Shown piece by piece: positions 22,028 through 32,463 of a DNA stretch of 64,000 bases. The stretch is from Tetracentron sinense (Eukaryota; Streptophyta; Magnoliopsida; Trochodendrales; Trochodendraceae): the NCBI GenBank assembly GCA_015143295.1, contig CM026556.1, positions 15,438,547-15,502,546 of the forward strand, written 5' to 3'. Both the position numbers and the translations under genes were made by a program. Below the pieces are notes generated by a model. The model did no database searches and was not told where the DNA came from. It saw nothing but the letters and a program-made list of their open reading frames with translations. Every line of letters begins with the position of its first letter. Positions within the stretch are counted from its first letter, which is position 1.

Positions 22028-23060
22028 TTGATCTGGCTGACATCGTTGGGCTTGTCATCCACTCTTACAATCCGGTTGACATCGCCTCGCTTATCATGCA
22101 CCCTTTCAATCTGGCTGACATTGCTATGGTTCTCATCTACCCTTTCAATCTGGCTGACATCACTATGGTTGTCATGCACCCTTTCAATCCGATTGACATT
22201 GCTATGGTTGTCATCCACCTTTTCAATCCGGCTGACATCGTTACGGTTGTCATCCACCTTTTCAATCCGGCTGACATCGCTATGGTTGTCATCCATCCTT
22301 TCAATCCTGCTGATATCGCTATGGTTGTCATCCACCTTTTCAATCCGGCTGACATCGCTATGGTTGTCATCCACCTTTTCAATCTGGCTGACATTGCTAT
22401 GGTTGTCATCTACCTTTTCAATCTGGTTGACATCGCTATGGTTGTCATCCACCTTTTTAATCCTGCTGACATCGCCAATATTATCATCCACCCTTTCAAT
22501 CCAGCTGACATCGCTATGGTTGTCATCCACCTTTTCAATTCGACTGACATCGCTATAGTTGTCATCCACCTTTTCAATCCGGCTGAGATCGCTATGGTTG
22601 TCTTCCATCATTTTCAGTTCGACTGACATCGCTATGGTTGTCATTCACCTTTTCAATCCGATTGACATCGCTATGGTTTTCGTCCACCTTTTCAATCCGG
22701 CTAACATCATATGGTTATCATCCACCTTTTCAATCCGACTGGCATCGCTTTGGTTGTCATCTACCTCTTCAATCCGACTGACATTGCTATGGTTGTCATC
22801 CACCATTTCAATCCGGCTGACATCACTATGGTTATCCATCTTTTCAATCCGGCTGACATCGCTGTGGTTGTCATCCATCATTTTCAATCCAGCTAACAAC
22901 ACTATGGTTGTCATCCATCTTTTCAATCCGGCTGACATCACTATGGTTGTCATCCATCATTTTCAATCCGGCTTACATCACTTTGGTTGTCATCCATCCT
23001 TTTCAATCTGGTTGACATCGACCCGCTTGTCATCCACCTCTCAATCTGGCTGACAGCATA
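22028..23060. repeat. 39-bp minisatellite, about 26 units
   Basis: Unit GGCTGACATCGCTATGGTTG plus TCATCCACCTTTTCAATCC. Because 39 is 13 codons, several frames stay open, giving long artefactual ORFs such as minus-strand 22644-21934 with the 13-residue repeat DDNHSDVSRIEKV. No gene is inferred. Confidence 0.92.
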
Positions 23061-23391
23061 ATGTATTGCCACCCCTTTTCTTAATACTCCAGACATGAGT
23101 ATGCTTCTTTCTTCCCTCCGCAATGAGGCGAAGAACTATCTCTCGCATATCTCAAATGTTTCATCACAAAGTATGAACCATCCATTTATCCTCTATCCCC
23201 AGCAACTGAATAGGTTCTCCCATCAATCCCGACCTCTAGAATTCCATTTGTGGCAAGCAGTCTAAGCATAATATAATTTTCCTTTTTTTACTCTTTTTTT
23301 TTCAAACTCACAAGTTTTTCCTCGTGTGCAAAATTAAGGTCTATAACCTTTGTCGTTCACGTGCCCGCACCCTCCGACAAAGAGGGGCAAC
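23061..23391. other. Non-coding sequence and PPT before the Tat-type 3' LTR
   Basis: T-rich stretch with no ORF. It ends in a purine-rich tract ACAAAGAGGGGCAA (23378-23391 with trailing C) immediately before TGTAAGCACCCC, suitable as the plus-strand primer. Confidence 0.5.
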
Positions 23392-23868
23392 TGTAAGCAC
23401 CCCAATTTTGCACCCCTCTAGTTTTTTATATACTCTTAAAAACTCTCTTTTAAAACCCTCTTTCCAAGTGCTTCGATTTTCAAAAATAGCCTAGAGATGA
23501 AAAAATGACCAAAATACTCCCAGGGAAAAAATGACCAAAATACCCCTGGAAAAGTGCTAAAAAGTTGTCACTTGGTTCAAAATGATTTGAGAAATTTTTC
23601 GATGAATTTTGACTGTTTTCTGGTTAGAATTGGAGTTAAAATGGTAAGAAATGACTAAAATACCCCTGTGGTTTAAAAAGACCAAAATGCCGCTAGAAAA
23701 GTGTTCAAAATGTATCATTTTGTCTAAAATAATTTTACAAAATTTTTGACTCAATTTTGACTATATTTGGGATCAAAACGGACTTAAAACGAAGAAACGG
23801 TTTTGGACGCGACACGTGGCAAGTCAAAAGTCAATAAAACAAAAAAAACAAAAATTTGCCCCTTAATA

Positions 23869-24068
23869 AGGGCGCTACTTCAAACAGCGCCCCTAGAGGG
23901 GCCCTTTTTTTGGACGTGTCCGTAGGCTATTTTCCAAAACCCAACTAGGGGTGCTGCTTCAAATAGCGCCCCCTAGTTTACGTCCGCTTTTGTTGCCCTA
24001 CTGTTCACTACCGCCTCGCTTTTTGGGGTTTTTATCCAAAGGGGGTGCTACTTGAAGTAGCGCCACCC
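23869..24068 (+). promoter_or_regulatory. Three GC-rich inverted repeats upstream of the Tat LTR TATA box
   Basis: Hairpins at 23869-23893 (GGGCGCTACTTCAAACAGCG core), 23945-23976 (CTAGGGG...CCCCTAG ends) and 24041-24068 (GGTGCTACTTGAAGTAGCGCC). Same theme, different arms, just upstream of 24081. Confidence 0.75.
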
Positions 24069-24607
24069 AATTTTGAAAAACTATAAATATCCCCCACCCC
24101 CTCACTTCATTCTCATTCCATTCCACTTGCTCTCTTCTCTCTCCTCTTTTGAAAACACCTCTTTAGCGTTGGCGATCCCGAGAATTCGATTTTGAAGAAT
24201 CATTCTTGGGAGCACTTATTTCAGAGACCCATTTGGGTTTCCCGGAAGGTAATATCGCCAAACTTTGACATTTGCTTTGTCTTTTATTAGTTTTAATTAT
24301 TTTATTGTTTTTAAATACTTAGACTGCTTACCCTGTTGAAACTCTGCCTAGTTTTGTTTAAACTTAGCCTACCCTGTCGAACCTCTGCCCGAACTTCTGT
24401 TCAAACTTAGCCTACCCTGTCGAACCTTTGCTTAAACTTCGGTTCAAACTTAGTCTACCCTATCGAACCTCTGCCAAACTTCGGTTCAAACTTAACCTTA
24501 CTTGCCTAGTCGAACCCCTGCCCAAATTCCCATTCAAATATAGCCTCACTTAGTCAAACCCCTGCCCAAATCCCAGTTCAAATATAGCCTTGTCTAGTCG
24601 AACCTCT

Positions 24608-24775
24608 GGCCAAAAACCCTGATTAAACCCTGGTTAAACCCTAGCTAATCCTGATTAAAACCCAGTTAAACCCTGATCAAACTCTGATTAAACCCTAAGT
24701 AAACCCTACCTAAACCCTAGGTAAACCCTAGCTTAACCCTAGGTAAATCTTAGCTTAACTCTAGTTAAGCCCTAC
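24608..24775. repeat. Telomere-like interstitial repeat in the Tat LTR
   Basis: Degenerate 12-14-bp units containing TAAACCCTA, the plant telomere word, interspersed with TGATTAAACCCTGG variants. Confidence 0.7.
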
Positions 24776-25494
24776 TTACATGGTCAAACCCCTGTCAGAG
24801 CCTCAATTCAAACCCTGTTCAAATACTCACCTCGCCAGGCTCCCCGACACGAGCTTAAACTGCCCAATCGCTCCTTAGCACAAGCTTAAAAGGCCATTTC
24901 GCTCCAAAACCAACGAAATGCATCAAATCAAATCATCCAACCTTTCCTTCCTCAGCACAAGCTTAAAAGGCCACCTCGCTCCTCAAATAGGAGCAAAAAC
25001 CCTCAACCTTTCAATCACCCACAACCCAGTCCAATCAAATCAACTCAAATGATCAATACTTCGAAACTAAATGCAGCTTGATTCCACCGACAGTGGATAC
25101 GTAGGCAACCCTGATCGGGTTCAGCTCCCCCTATGATAGAATCCCTATTCTGTTTCTACCCTGTTTATCTCAATTCATTTATTTTTAATATTACATTTCT
25201 CAGCATATAGATCAAATTGCAAGGTTCTTTATGGTTTCCTTTATTTAATTCAGACTTAGGGAGTAGGTAACCATCTTAGAATGGGGGTTTAGGGTTGCCT
25301 AACACCTTCCCCTAACTCAACTGAATCCCTTACCCTGACCTATGACTTCCAGACCATGCTTTATCCAAACAATTTCAGAGACCTATTTCCCTCAAAATTA
25401 GATAGTTGGCGACTCTCAACCCAATTATAATTTATCACAGTTCATTATAGGATTTATCCTGATCTGGAATGAGGGTAAAATTCAGGTACTCACA

Positions 25495-26214
25495 GCAGTC
25501 ATGAGTTGGACGAGGCCCAAGAGTGTCACAGAGATCCGTAGTTTCCTTGGGATGGCAGGCTATTACTGGAGATTCATTGAGGGGTTCTCTAGTCTAGCAA
25601 TACCACTCACATATCTGACCAGGAAGAATGCCAAGTTTGTGTGAAGCGATAGGTGTTAAGTAAGCTTCATGGAGTTGAAGAAGCGGCTCACTACAGCCCT
25701 CATCCTTACAGTGCAATCAGGGTGTGGTGGATTCATGGTGTACAGTGGTGCCTCCCACGTGGGATTGGGATGTGTGCTCATACAGCACGGTAAAGTCATT
25801 GCCTATGCCTCAAGGCAATTGAAGGAGTATCAGAAGAATTATCCCACTCACGATTTGGAACTCACCGCGGTTGTTTTTGTCTTGAAGATTTGGCGGAACT
25901 ATCTCTATGGGGAGCAGTCTGAAGTGTTCATGGCACACAAAAGTCTAAAGTATCTGTTTTCCCAAAAAGAGTTGAATCTGAGGCAAAGAAGATGGGTAGA
26001 ATTTTTGAAAGATTATGAGTGCTCCATCCAATACCACCCAGGTAAGGCAAACGTGGTGGTAGATGCATTGAGTAGGAAGTCACATGGGCTTGTTGCATAT
26101 ATGATGGTTCGAGAGTGGAAGTTGTTGGAGGATGCCTCCAATTTTGACATTAGTTTTAGTCCTTTTACGCATGGGCCATTGATGGCAAATATCACGATGA
26201 AGCTGTGCATCTTA
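25495..26214 (+). pseudogene. pol: Element A pol fragment: end of RT and RNase H
   Basis: Tekay-type pol interrupted on both sides. It starts mid-domain with AVMSW at the Tat LTR boundary and continues TEIRSFLGMAGYYW, then RNase [13 protein letters not shown] (first catalytic Asp of YSDAS replaced by Gly), [19 protein letters not shown], and the YHPGKANVV block. Stops at about 25642 and 25657, both plausible TGG/CAG-type changes. The last codons CILD lead straight into the E4 insertion. The frame resumes at 32464 with DRIREL, so both pieces are one gene. Confidence 0.9.
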
Positions 26215-26219
26215 GATCA
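26215..26219. repeat. Target-site duplication GATCA of E4 (left)
   Basis: Right copy is GATCG at 32464-32468, one transition different. The duplicated bases are the Asp-Arg codons of the host pol. Confidence 0.8.
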
Positions 26220-27187
26220 TGTAAAGTCCATGTTTTTGTATTGGCATCCGGTGTCAAAACAATGAGTCTAGGTGCCTAGGAGTGTTACTTGTGTCATTGC
26301 CGTCAATCATCTACAACAAGTGAAGTTGAAGACTATTGAAGACTCGGTTTGATCATTTCCTTCATAGGATGGTAAGTGACCTAGAAACCATGCTACCATA
26401 GGTGGGAATTGACTTAGAATAATCCTAACATGTTGCCTTAGGTGGTAAGTGTCCTAGAGTAACCATACGGACACTAGGTGATGAGATAAACAGTTCAAAA
26501 CTTCTTTATAATTCTAAAATTTTTCAAAAACCCAAGGTTTCTTGTTTTGGACTTATCTCTTAAACCGTAGCTCGGAGTTTGCTCCATAATATGTCAAATC
26601 GATGGTGTCGAAAAGAGCTACAACTTTTGTGAAGGGACTGAGAGCTAAAAATGAGGTTTGAAATTTGGTTTTCACCTCAGGGTCGACCCTGGGCATTGAG
26701 GGTCGACCCTGAAGTGCTAAAATTAAGTATGGTGCAATTTAACAGAAAGTTCAAAATTTGAAGGTCGTGGACTATTTTCAAGACACAAAGAGAAGTACGA
26801 GTAGCTGCGGTTGATCACAGGACTTGAGAGTACGTGATGATTTTTTGAGGCGTGGAGGACTAAGAACTGAAGGATCGAAGTGTCGAGTTTGAAGGAGTCA
26901 AGTTCGAGTCTTGTAAGTTCTTGTTTACTTTGTCTTAGTGGATTCTCATGGCTGGACTAGGTGCCGTGGATTTTCCCGAAAGGGTTTCCACGTAAAAATC
27001 CTTGTGTTATGGTTTGATTGTTTTTCCTAGTTTCGCACTTAAATTTTATCATCCCTTAAATTAATAACTTAATTGTTAAAATCATCAAAAGGGTAGATAG
27101 ACTTTTAGGAAAACCGTACCATCCCCTTGAACTTGTGAGATTCTCAACTCAAACATCTGATTTGAGGTTCACCGAATTGATTTTTCA
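26220..27187 (+). repeat. 5' LTR of E4 (968 bp, internally deleted)
   Basis: Starts TGTAAAGTCCATG and ends GATTTTTCA. Lacks about 525 bp present in the 3' LTR (matching 31516-32039). GGTCG occurs at both deletion edges. The missing part includes the giant palindrome and probably the core promoter. Confidence 0.92.
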
Positions 27188-27189
27188 AT

Positions 27190-27201
27190 TGGTATTAGAG
27201 C
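27190..27201 (+). promoter_or_regulatory. Primer-binding site of E4
   Basis: TGGTATTAGAGC, one transition from the tRNA-iMet complement; two bases after the LTR. Confidence 0.9.
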
Positions 27202-27250
27202 AGGTTTACTAACTTTTTAGTGTGATCTTGTCTCATATTTTTCGGTGAAT

Positions 27251-29178
27251 ATGAATCTCCAAAGAGAGGGAGGATCCATCTCTTGTCCCCTATTATTTGA
27301 TGAGAATAATTATGCCTATTGGAAAGCTCGAATGAGAGCATTTCTAAAATCATTAGATGAGAGAGTATAGTTCTCCATTGAACAAGGCTAGACCCATCCA
27401 ACAAAGACCATAAATGACCAGACTATCCCTAAACCTTCCTCTGAATGGACCAATGTAGAACTTGAAAGTTGTTAATGGAATAGTAAGGGTCTAAATGCAA
27501 TCTTTGCCACTGTCACACTCGAAGAATTTCGACATATTTCTAAATGTGACACTTCAAAGGAGGCATGGGACATTCTTCAAATTACCCATGAAGGTACTAC
27601 AAATGTCAAGATCTCCAAACTTCAATTGCTGACCTCTAAGTTTGAAAAGTTGATGATGGATGATAATGAAACTTTTGATAGTTTTTTATGCTAATCTGAG
27701 TGACATTCTCAATTCTAGTTTCAATCTAGGGGAAAGAATTCCAGAGTCCAAAATTGTTAGGAAAATTTTGAGATCTCTACCTGAGAGATTTCGATTGAAG
27801 GTTACCGCCATCGAGGATAACAAAAATGTTGATGCTCTCAAACTTGAAGAGCGGGTTGGTTCTCTCCAAACCTATGAGTTAAATCTGAACCCATCAAAGA
27901 AACCAAAATCCATTGCCTTGAAGTCCATCAAGGAATCCATAGATGGTTCAGATAGTGACTCTAAGGATGAAGAAGAAGAGTTAACTTTATTTGCAAAGAA
28001 ATTCAGAAAATTTTTGAAACTCAATAAGAGACTTAATCTGAAAGGACAAAAATCTCGTGAAAAGCCCAAGTCCAAGCACTTTGAAAACAAGAAACATTTT
28101 AAGAGTGTAGACAAGAAATCCCAAGGTGTTCAATGCTATGAATGCCAAGGCTATGCCCATATTGCCGCTGAATGCTCTAATAAGAAAAGATTTTAGGGCA
28201 AGGCAAGGGATGACAGTGAATCTAAATCTAAGGAATTAGAAAGTTCTTCTTGTGAGGAGACTAGGGGTTATGTGGCCTTCACTGGATCCTTATCTGGGAT
28301 TGAGGAATCTTCTTCAAATACTGTGAGTAACCAACACTGTAGTGATGGTGAGGAGGATGATGAGAGTCAAAAAGACTCAGATTCTGAGGGAGACCTTGAG
28401 GCAGCCTATGATGAACTATTTCAAGAATGCCTCAAGCTGAAAAAGGTTCAGTTTTCCATGTCCAAAAAGATCAAATCTATTGAACTGGAAAAAGATGCCT
28501 TAGACCAAGTGGCTTCAGGGTTGAGAGCTCTTGTGTCCCAGCTTGAGGAAGAGAAGGCTTCCCTCCTTGCCAAGTCTCAACTTCTTGAATCTGATTTGCA
28601 TGTTTGTCGTGATGAAAAGACAACTCTTGAAATCAAGTTGGCTGAGCTTGAGGAAAATCAGAGGTGTGGAGATGAGAAGGGAACTCCATTCACCTCGAAC
28701 CCTGAGCCTGGTGCTAAAAGGTGCCCTCCTGCTAAAGGGAAAGACCCTTCTACTCAGAAATTCATTCCTACATGTCATAAATGTGGAGTGAAGGGTCATA
28801 TTAAGCCTCGATGCCCTAAACTTTGAAGAATGCCCAATCATGGTTCGAGGAACGAACATAATTTTAATGGGAATCTTCAAAGGAGAGTTGAGGTCCTAGT
28901 AGAGAAGTCTAGGAGTTAGTGTGAAGATGTCATGAAAATTGCTGACAACTCTAGACAGTGGCATGGTCATAACACTCCTCATGCTAGATATAGAGGAGGT
29001 AACAGGGAGAACCATAATGCCCACCATAATTTTAGGACTCAATCCTAGAAAAGGAGGAACAGGTTGAAGAGGCAAAAGGTCATACCTATCTCAATTGAAA
29101 CGGTTAGAGACCAAAGGGTCAATCAAACTTCTAAAACCATGTGGGTGAGAAAGGAAGACCTGAAGGGCTTCACTTAGC
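27251..29178 (+). pseudogene. gag: Sirevirus-type Gag of E4, with stops and a frameshift
   Basis: Starts MNLQREGGS and shares LLFDENNYAYWKARMRAF with the copia element at the window start. Two TAG codons and one TAA (about 27367-27474) interrupt the N-terminal half. A T-run insertion near 27685 shifts the frame. The second frame gives FYANLSDILNSSFNLGER, knuckle one CYECQGYAHIAAEC (about 28132-28173), a TAG at about 28194, an acidic and coiled-coil region, then knuckle two CHKCGVKGHIKPRC (28773-28814). Weak homology continues to MWVRKEDLKGF at about 29170, the equivalent of MYVRKDDLKCF just upstream of protease in the intact relative. Nothing of pol follows. Confidence 0.88.
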
Positions 29179-30957
29179 CCGTGCCTGTCATAGCCTAGGA
29201 TGTGCTATTAGTGTTCTATCTTGTCCTACTGCTATGCTATTTGTGTATACTAGTAGTCTTTCTTTTTACTAGTGTTTATTTGCTTTGGTATGTTTTTCTG
29301 TTTTCTTTATTTTGAAAAATCCAAAAACATTGAAAAACCATAAAATCCAAAAAGATTTTTTTCATGTTGCCCATGCTTGACTTGCATGATCTGCATTCCT
29401 TGTGTGATCTTTATTTCTATACTTGTCCAGGGTTAAACATGAATTTGTTGCTGATTGAGGATATATCACCTTCATAGTCTCTTTGTTAGGCTAAAAATTA
29501 GACCGATTTTATCTTGAACAGTTAGAGACTTATTCATGTGTGTATGCTTTATAAATTTCACATGCACTCTGACTGATTCTGTTGAGAGGTCTATTTTCCA
29601 ATCTGTAGGTGTTTGTCTTATCCCAATAGTGTGACCTTGGATCACCAATCTAGAATGATCATATTTGTTAGTCATCCCCATTTTGTGTATCCTCCATGAG
29701 CTAAAATTGTTACAATAAAAAGGGCTACCTACTGAGAAAGTTGAAGTCACTATTAGATGCAAACAGTATGAAATGGCTACCTAGGCGGACAGTAGGTATC
29801 TATCTAGGTCACTAGAGTGAAAGCCCCTATTGCTAATAGCCAGGACTACCTACCTAGATAGTGTGAAAGCCATCATTGCATGAAAAAGATATGATCAGAT
29901 AAAGATCATCAAAAGAAATCTTACAAAGTCTGGAGGTATTTGACCAATAGTAAAAGAAAAATAATGAGTCAAATAAAATGGATAAAGGTTATCAAAATAT
30001 AAAAAATCAGCATATCTAGATCTAACTAGATTTGACTTCTAAGATTTATGTCTTCGGGAGTCCCCTTAGTGGTTAATGTCATATCCTTGGAAAGGGAAAG
30101 AAACCTTGATCTGGTATCTAGTCAGACCACCACTACACACAATGCTTCACTTTTGAACTATTCACTAAATGTGTCTAAGTGAATTGACTATAATTTAGCA
30201 TTCTGTGAGATTTAGTTAGATGTGTATCCTTAGTCGGACTAACTAATCATGTTCTTCATTGGATTTGTAATCTTAAATTACTACTGCTTGGAATGCTTTT
30301 GATGCATGTTTGTATGGCACATGATATTTTTTTTGTGTGTTTCTTTTTGTTTGGCATGGGCCTTTCTAGCATAGGTGCCCTGTTTTTGGTGGTCTCCTTG
30401 ATCTTAGGGGGAGAAGATCAAGTTGAGTTGATGAGGGGGAGTTGGTGATTGATTTGTTGAGGGGAAGTTTGTGCTTGATTTGTTGAGAGGGAGTTTATGT
30501 TTTATATTTCTATTTTGCTCCCCGCTCTTTAGTCCCCTCATTATCTGCATTTTATTGGTTGTTTGTGATTGCCTTGATATTTAACATGTGTTAAACTGTT
30601 ATATTTCTTGGTGAAATTGACATCATGATTACCTTTGGCAATTGTGTCAAAAAGGGAGAGAATGTTAGGGTAGTATTTTCCCAGTTCAGTACATTCCTTG
30701 CTTTACCTGTGGTTACTTATTTTCATATTCCACACATGCTTCACTAGGTGTTTTGTTTATGAGCATGTGCAGGTGCAGGGTTGCAATAGACTGATTTTAC
30801 TTGACAAGAGCTTAAGTGTCTTAATTTAAGATGATTTGTCAATTGATGCCATGTAAGAGTGTTGGAGTCATGTAATGTCCTAATTCACCATTTTGATGTG
30901 TTTGGGTGAGTTTGTGTCAAGTCATGTACTTCGGTTTAGTTTTGCCAAGGAATTACC
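29179..30957 (+). other. Pol-less 3' region of E4
   Basis: No protease, integrase, RT or RNase H motif on either strand in about 1.8 kb. Contains short repeats around CTACCTA(C/G)CTAG (29780-29870). Near the end come four purine tracts of GGGGGAG or GGGGAAG type (about 30406-30494), like the multiple PPT-like motifs of Sireviruses. The true PPT AAGGGGGAGA lies at 30960-30969. Confidence 0.75.
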
Positions 30958-30969
30958 CAAGGGGGAGAT

Positions 30970-32463
30970 TGTAAAGTCAATGTTTTTTTATTGGCATATT
31001 CCGATGTCAAAACAATGAGTCTAGGTGTCTAGGAGTGTTTCTTGTGTCATTGTCGTCAATCATCCACAACAAGTGAAGTTGAAGACCGTTGAAGACACGG
31101 TTTGATCATTTCCTTCATAGGATGGTAAATGACCTAGATACCATGCTACCATAGGTGGGAATTGACTTAGAATAATCCTAACATGTTGCCTTAGGTGGTA
31201 AGTGTCCTAGACTAACCATACGGACCCTATGTGATGAGATAAACAGTGCAAAACTTCTTTAAAATTCTGAAATTTTTCAAAAAACCAAGGTTGCTTGTTT
31301 TGGGCATATCTCCCAAACCGTAGCTCGGACTTTGCTCCATAATATGTCAAATCGATCGTGTCAAAAAGAGATACAACTTTTGTGAAGTGACCGAGAATTC
31401 AAAATAAGGTTTCAAATTCGGTTTTCACCTCAGGGTCGACCTTGGGCTTTGAGGGTCGACCCTGAAGTGCTAAAATTAAGTATGGTGCAATTTAATAGAA
31501 AGTTCAAAATTTGAGGGTCGGCCCCCAAGGATACTTGGGTCGACCCAAGTGCACATTTGGGTCGACACAAGTATCCTTGGGGGTCGACCCTGGTATGGGA
31601 GTTATGCTAAATCAACCCCTTTGCTTGCCTCTTTGGTTTTTAACCTATTTTAGCAACTTCTAGATATATTTTTTGATCCTCTATTTATCATGAACCCTTC
31701 TATTTCGTGGAGTATAACTTAGGGAGTGTGTGGAGAGAGTTTTTAAGTTTCTCCAGAGGTTATAGAACCCATGAAAATTTTTTTTCTCTACCCCCTTTGT
31801 TAGTGCATTCAACCTAGAGTTTGCAAGCCCAAAGTTCCAATTTTGCTTGTTTAGACTTGTCCTTTGAAAGAGTTCATCTAGGTGTTGATTCTTATCAAAC
31901 CATCAACCCATTCTAGATAGAACACCTTGGCCGGAGTGTTCCGGAGCCTTTGCGAAGGAGATCGATCCGAAACAGATCATGGTAGTGTGATTTGGTCGAT
32001 GGAATCCAAAGCCGTCATTGACGGAGACCGATCGGAAGGTCGTGGACTGTTTTCGAGACACAATGAGAAGTACGAGCAGCTACAGTTTATCACGGGACTT
32101 GAGAGTACGTGATAACTTTTTGAGGCTTGGAGGACTAGAAACTGAAGGATCGAACTGTCAAGTCCGAAGGAGTCAAGTTCGAGTCTTGTAAGTTCTTGTT
32201 TACTTTATCTTAGTGGATTCTCATGGCTGGACTAGGTCCCGTGGTTTTTCCTGAAAGGGTTTCCACATCAAAATCCTTGTGTTATGGTTTGATTGTTTTT
32301 CCTATTTCCACACTTAAATTTTATCATCCCTTAAGTTAATAACTTAATTGTTAAAATCATCAAAAGGGTAAATAGACTTTTAGGGAAACCATACCATCCC
32401 CTTGAACTTGTGAGATTCTCAACTCAAACATCAGATTTGAGGTTCATCGAATTGATTTTTTCA
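30970..32463 (+). repeat. 3' LTR of E4 (1494 bp)
   Basis: Starts TGTAAAGTCAATG, ends GATTTTTTCA. Contains GGGTCGACCC motifs (31434-31590) including a 76-bp inverted repeat. Confidence 0.92.
31515..31590. repeat. Near-perfect 76-bp palindrome in the E4 3' LTR
   Basis: Arms 31515-31550 and 31555-31590, 36 bp each with three mismatches by hand alignment, loop GCAC. An inner perfect 18-bp palindrome ACTTGGGTCGACCCAAGT sits at 31533-31550. Confidence 0.9.

Larger units (their letters stand above)
23392..25494 (+). repeat. LTR of a probable Tat-lineage Ty3/gypsy element (2103 bp)
   Basis: Starts TGTAAGCACCCCAATTTTG after a PPT and ends GGTACTCACA exactly where RT coding sequence of element A resumes (GCAGTC at 25495). 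GGATACGTAGGCAACCC (about 25097) and GCCTAACACCTTCCC (about 25295) are sequences I associate with Tat/Ogre LTRs. TATA CTATAAATAT lies at 24081-24090. Three hairpins precede it, and tandem repeats follow: CCTACC(C)TGTCGAACC units (24350-24600), telomere-like AAACCCTA words (24608-24775) and AAGCTTAAA units (24850-24985). The 5' LTR is left of the window, so this pairing cannot be verified. Confidence 0.6.
26220..32463 (+). mobile_element. E4: gag-only Sirevirus (Ty1/copia), inserted in element A
   Basis: LTRs 26220-27187 and 30970-32463, PBS 27190-27201, gag 27251-29178, no protease, integrase or RT, four purine tracts near 30406-30494 and a PPT next to the 3' LTR. TSD GATCA/GATCG. The Gag is homologous to that of the copia element at 1-6033. 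A non-autonomous derivative dependent on pol in trans. Confidence 0.9.

Noticed and set aside
21934-22644. 236-codon minus-strand ORF with 13-residue repeats (and overlapping plus-strand ORFs of 183, 176 and 164 codons)
   Set aside because: Product of the 39-bp minisatellite: several frames on both strands are open because the unit is a multiple of three. No start context, domain or conserved flank.
17433-23060. CRISPR-like regular repeats
   Set aside because: Units are head-to-tail without unique spacers, and the context is a plant retrotransposon.
29179-30957. Env-like gene of the Sirevirus
   Set aside because: No ORF over 100 codons with signal or membrane segments in the expected place.
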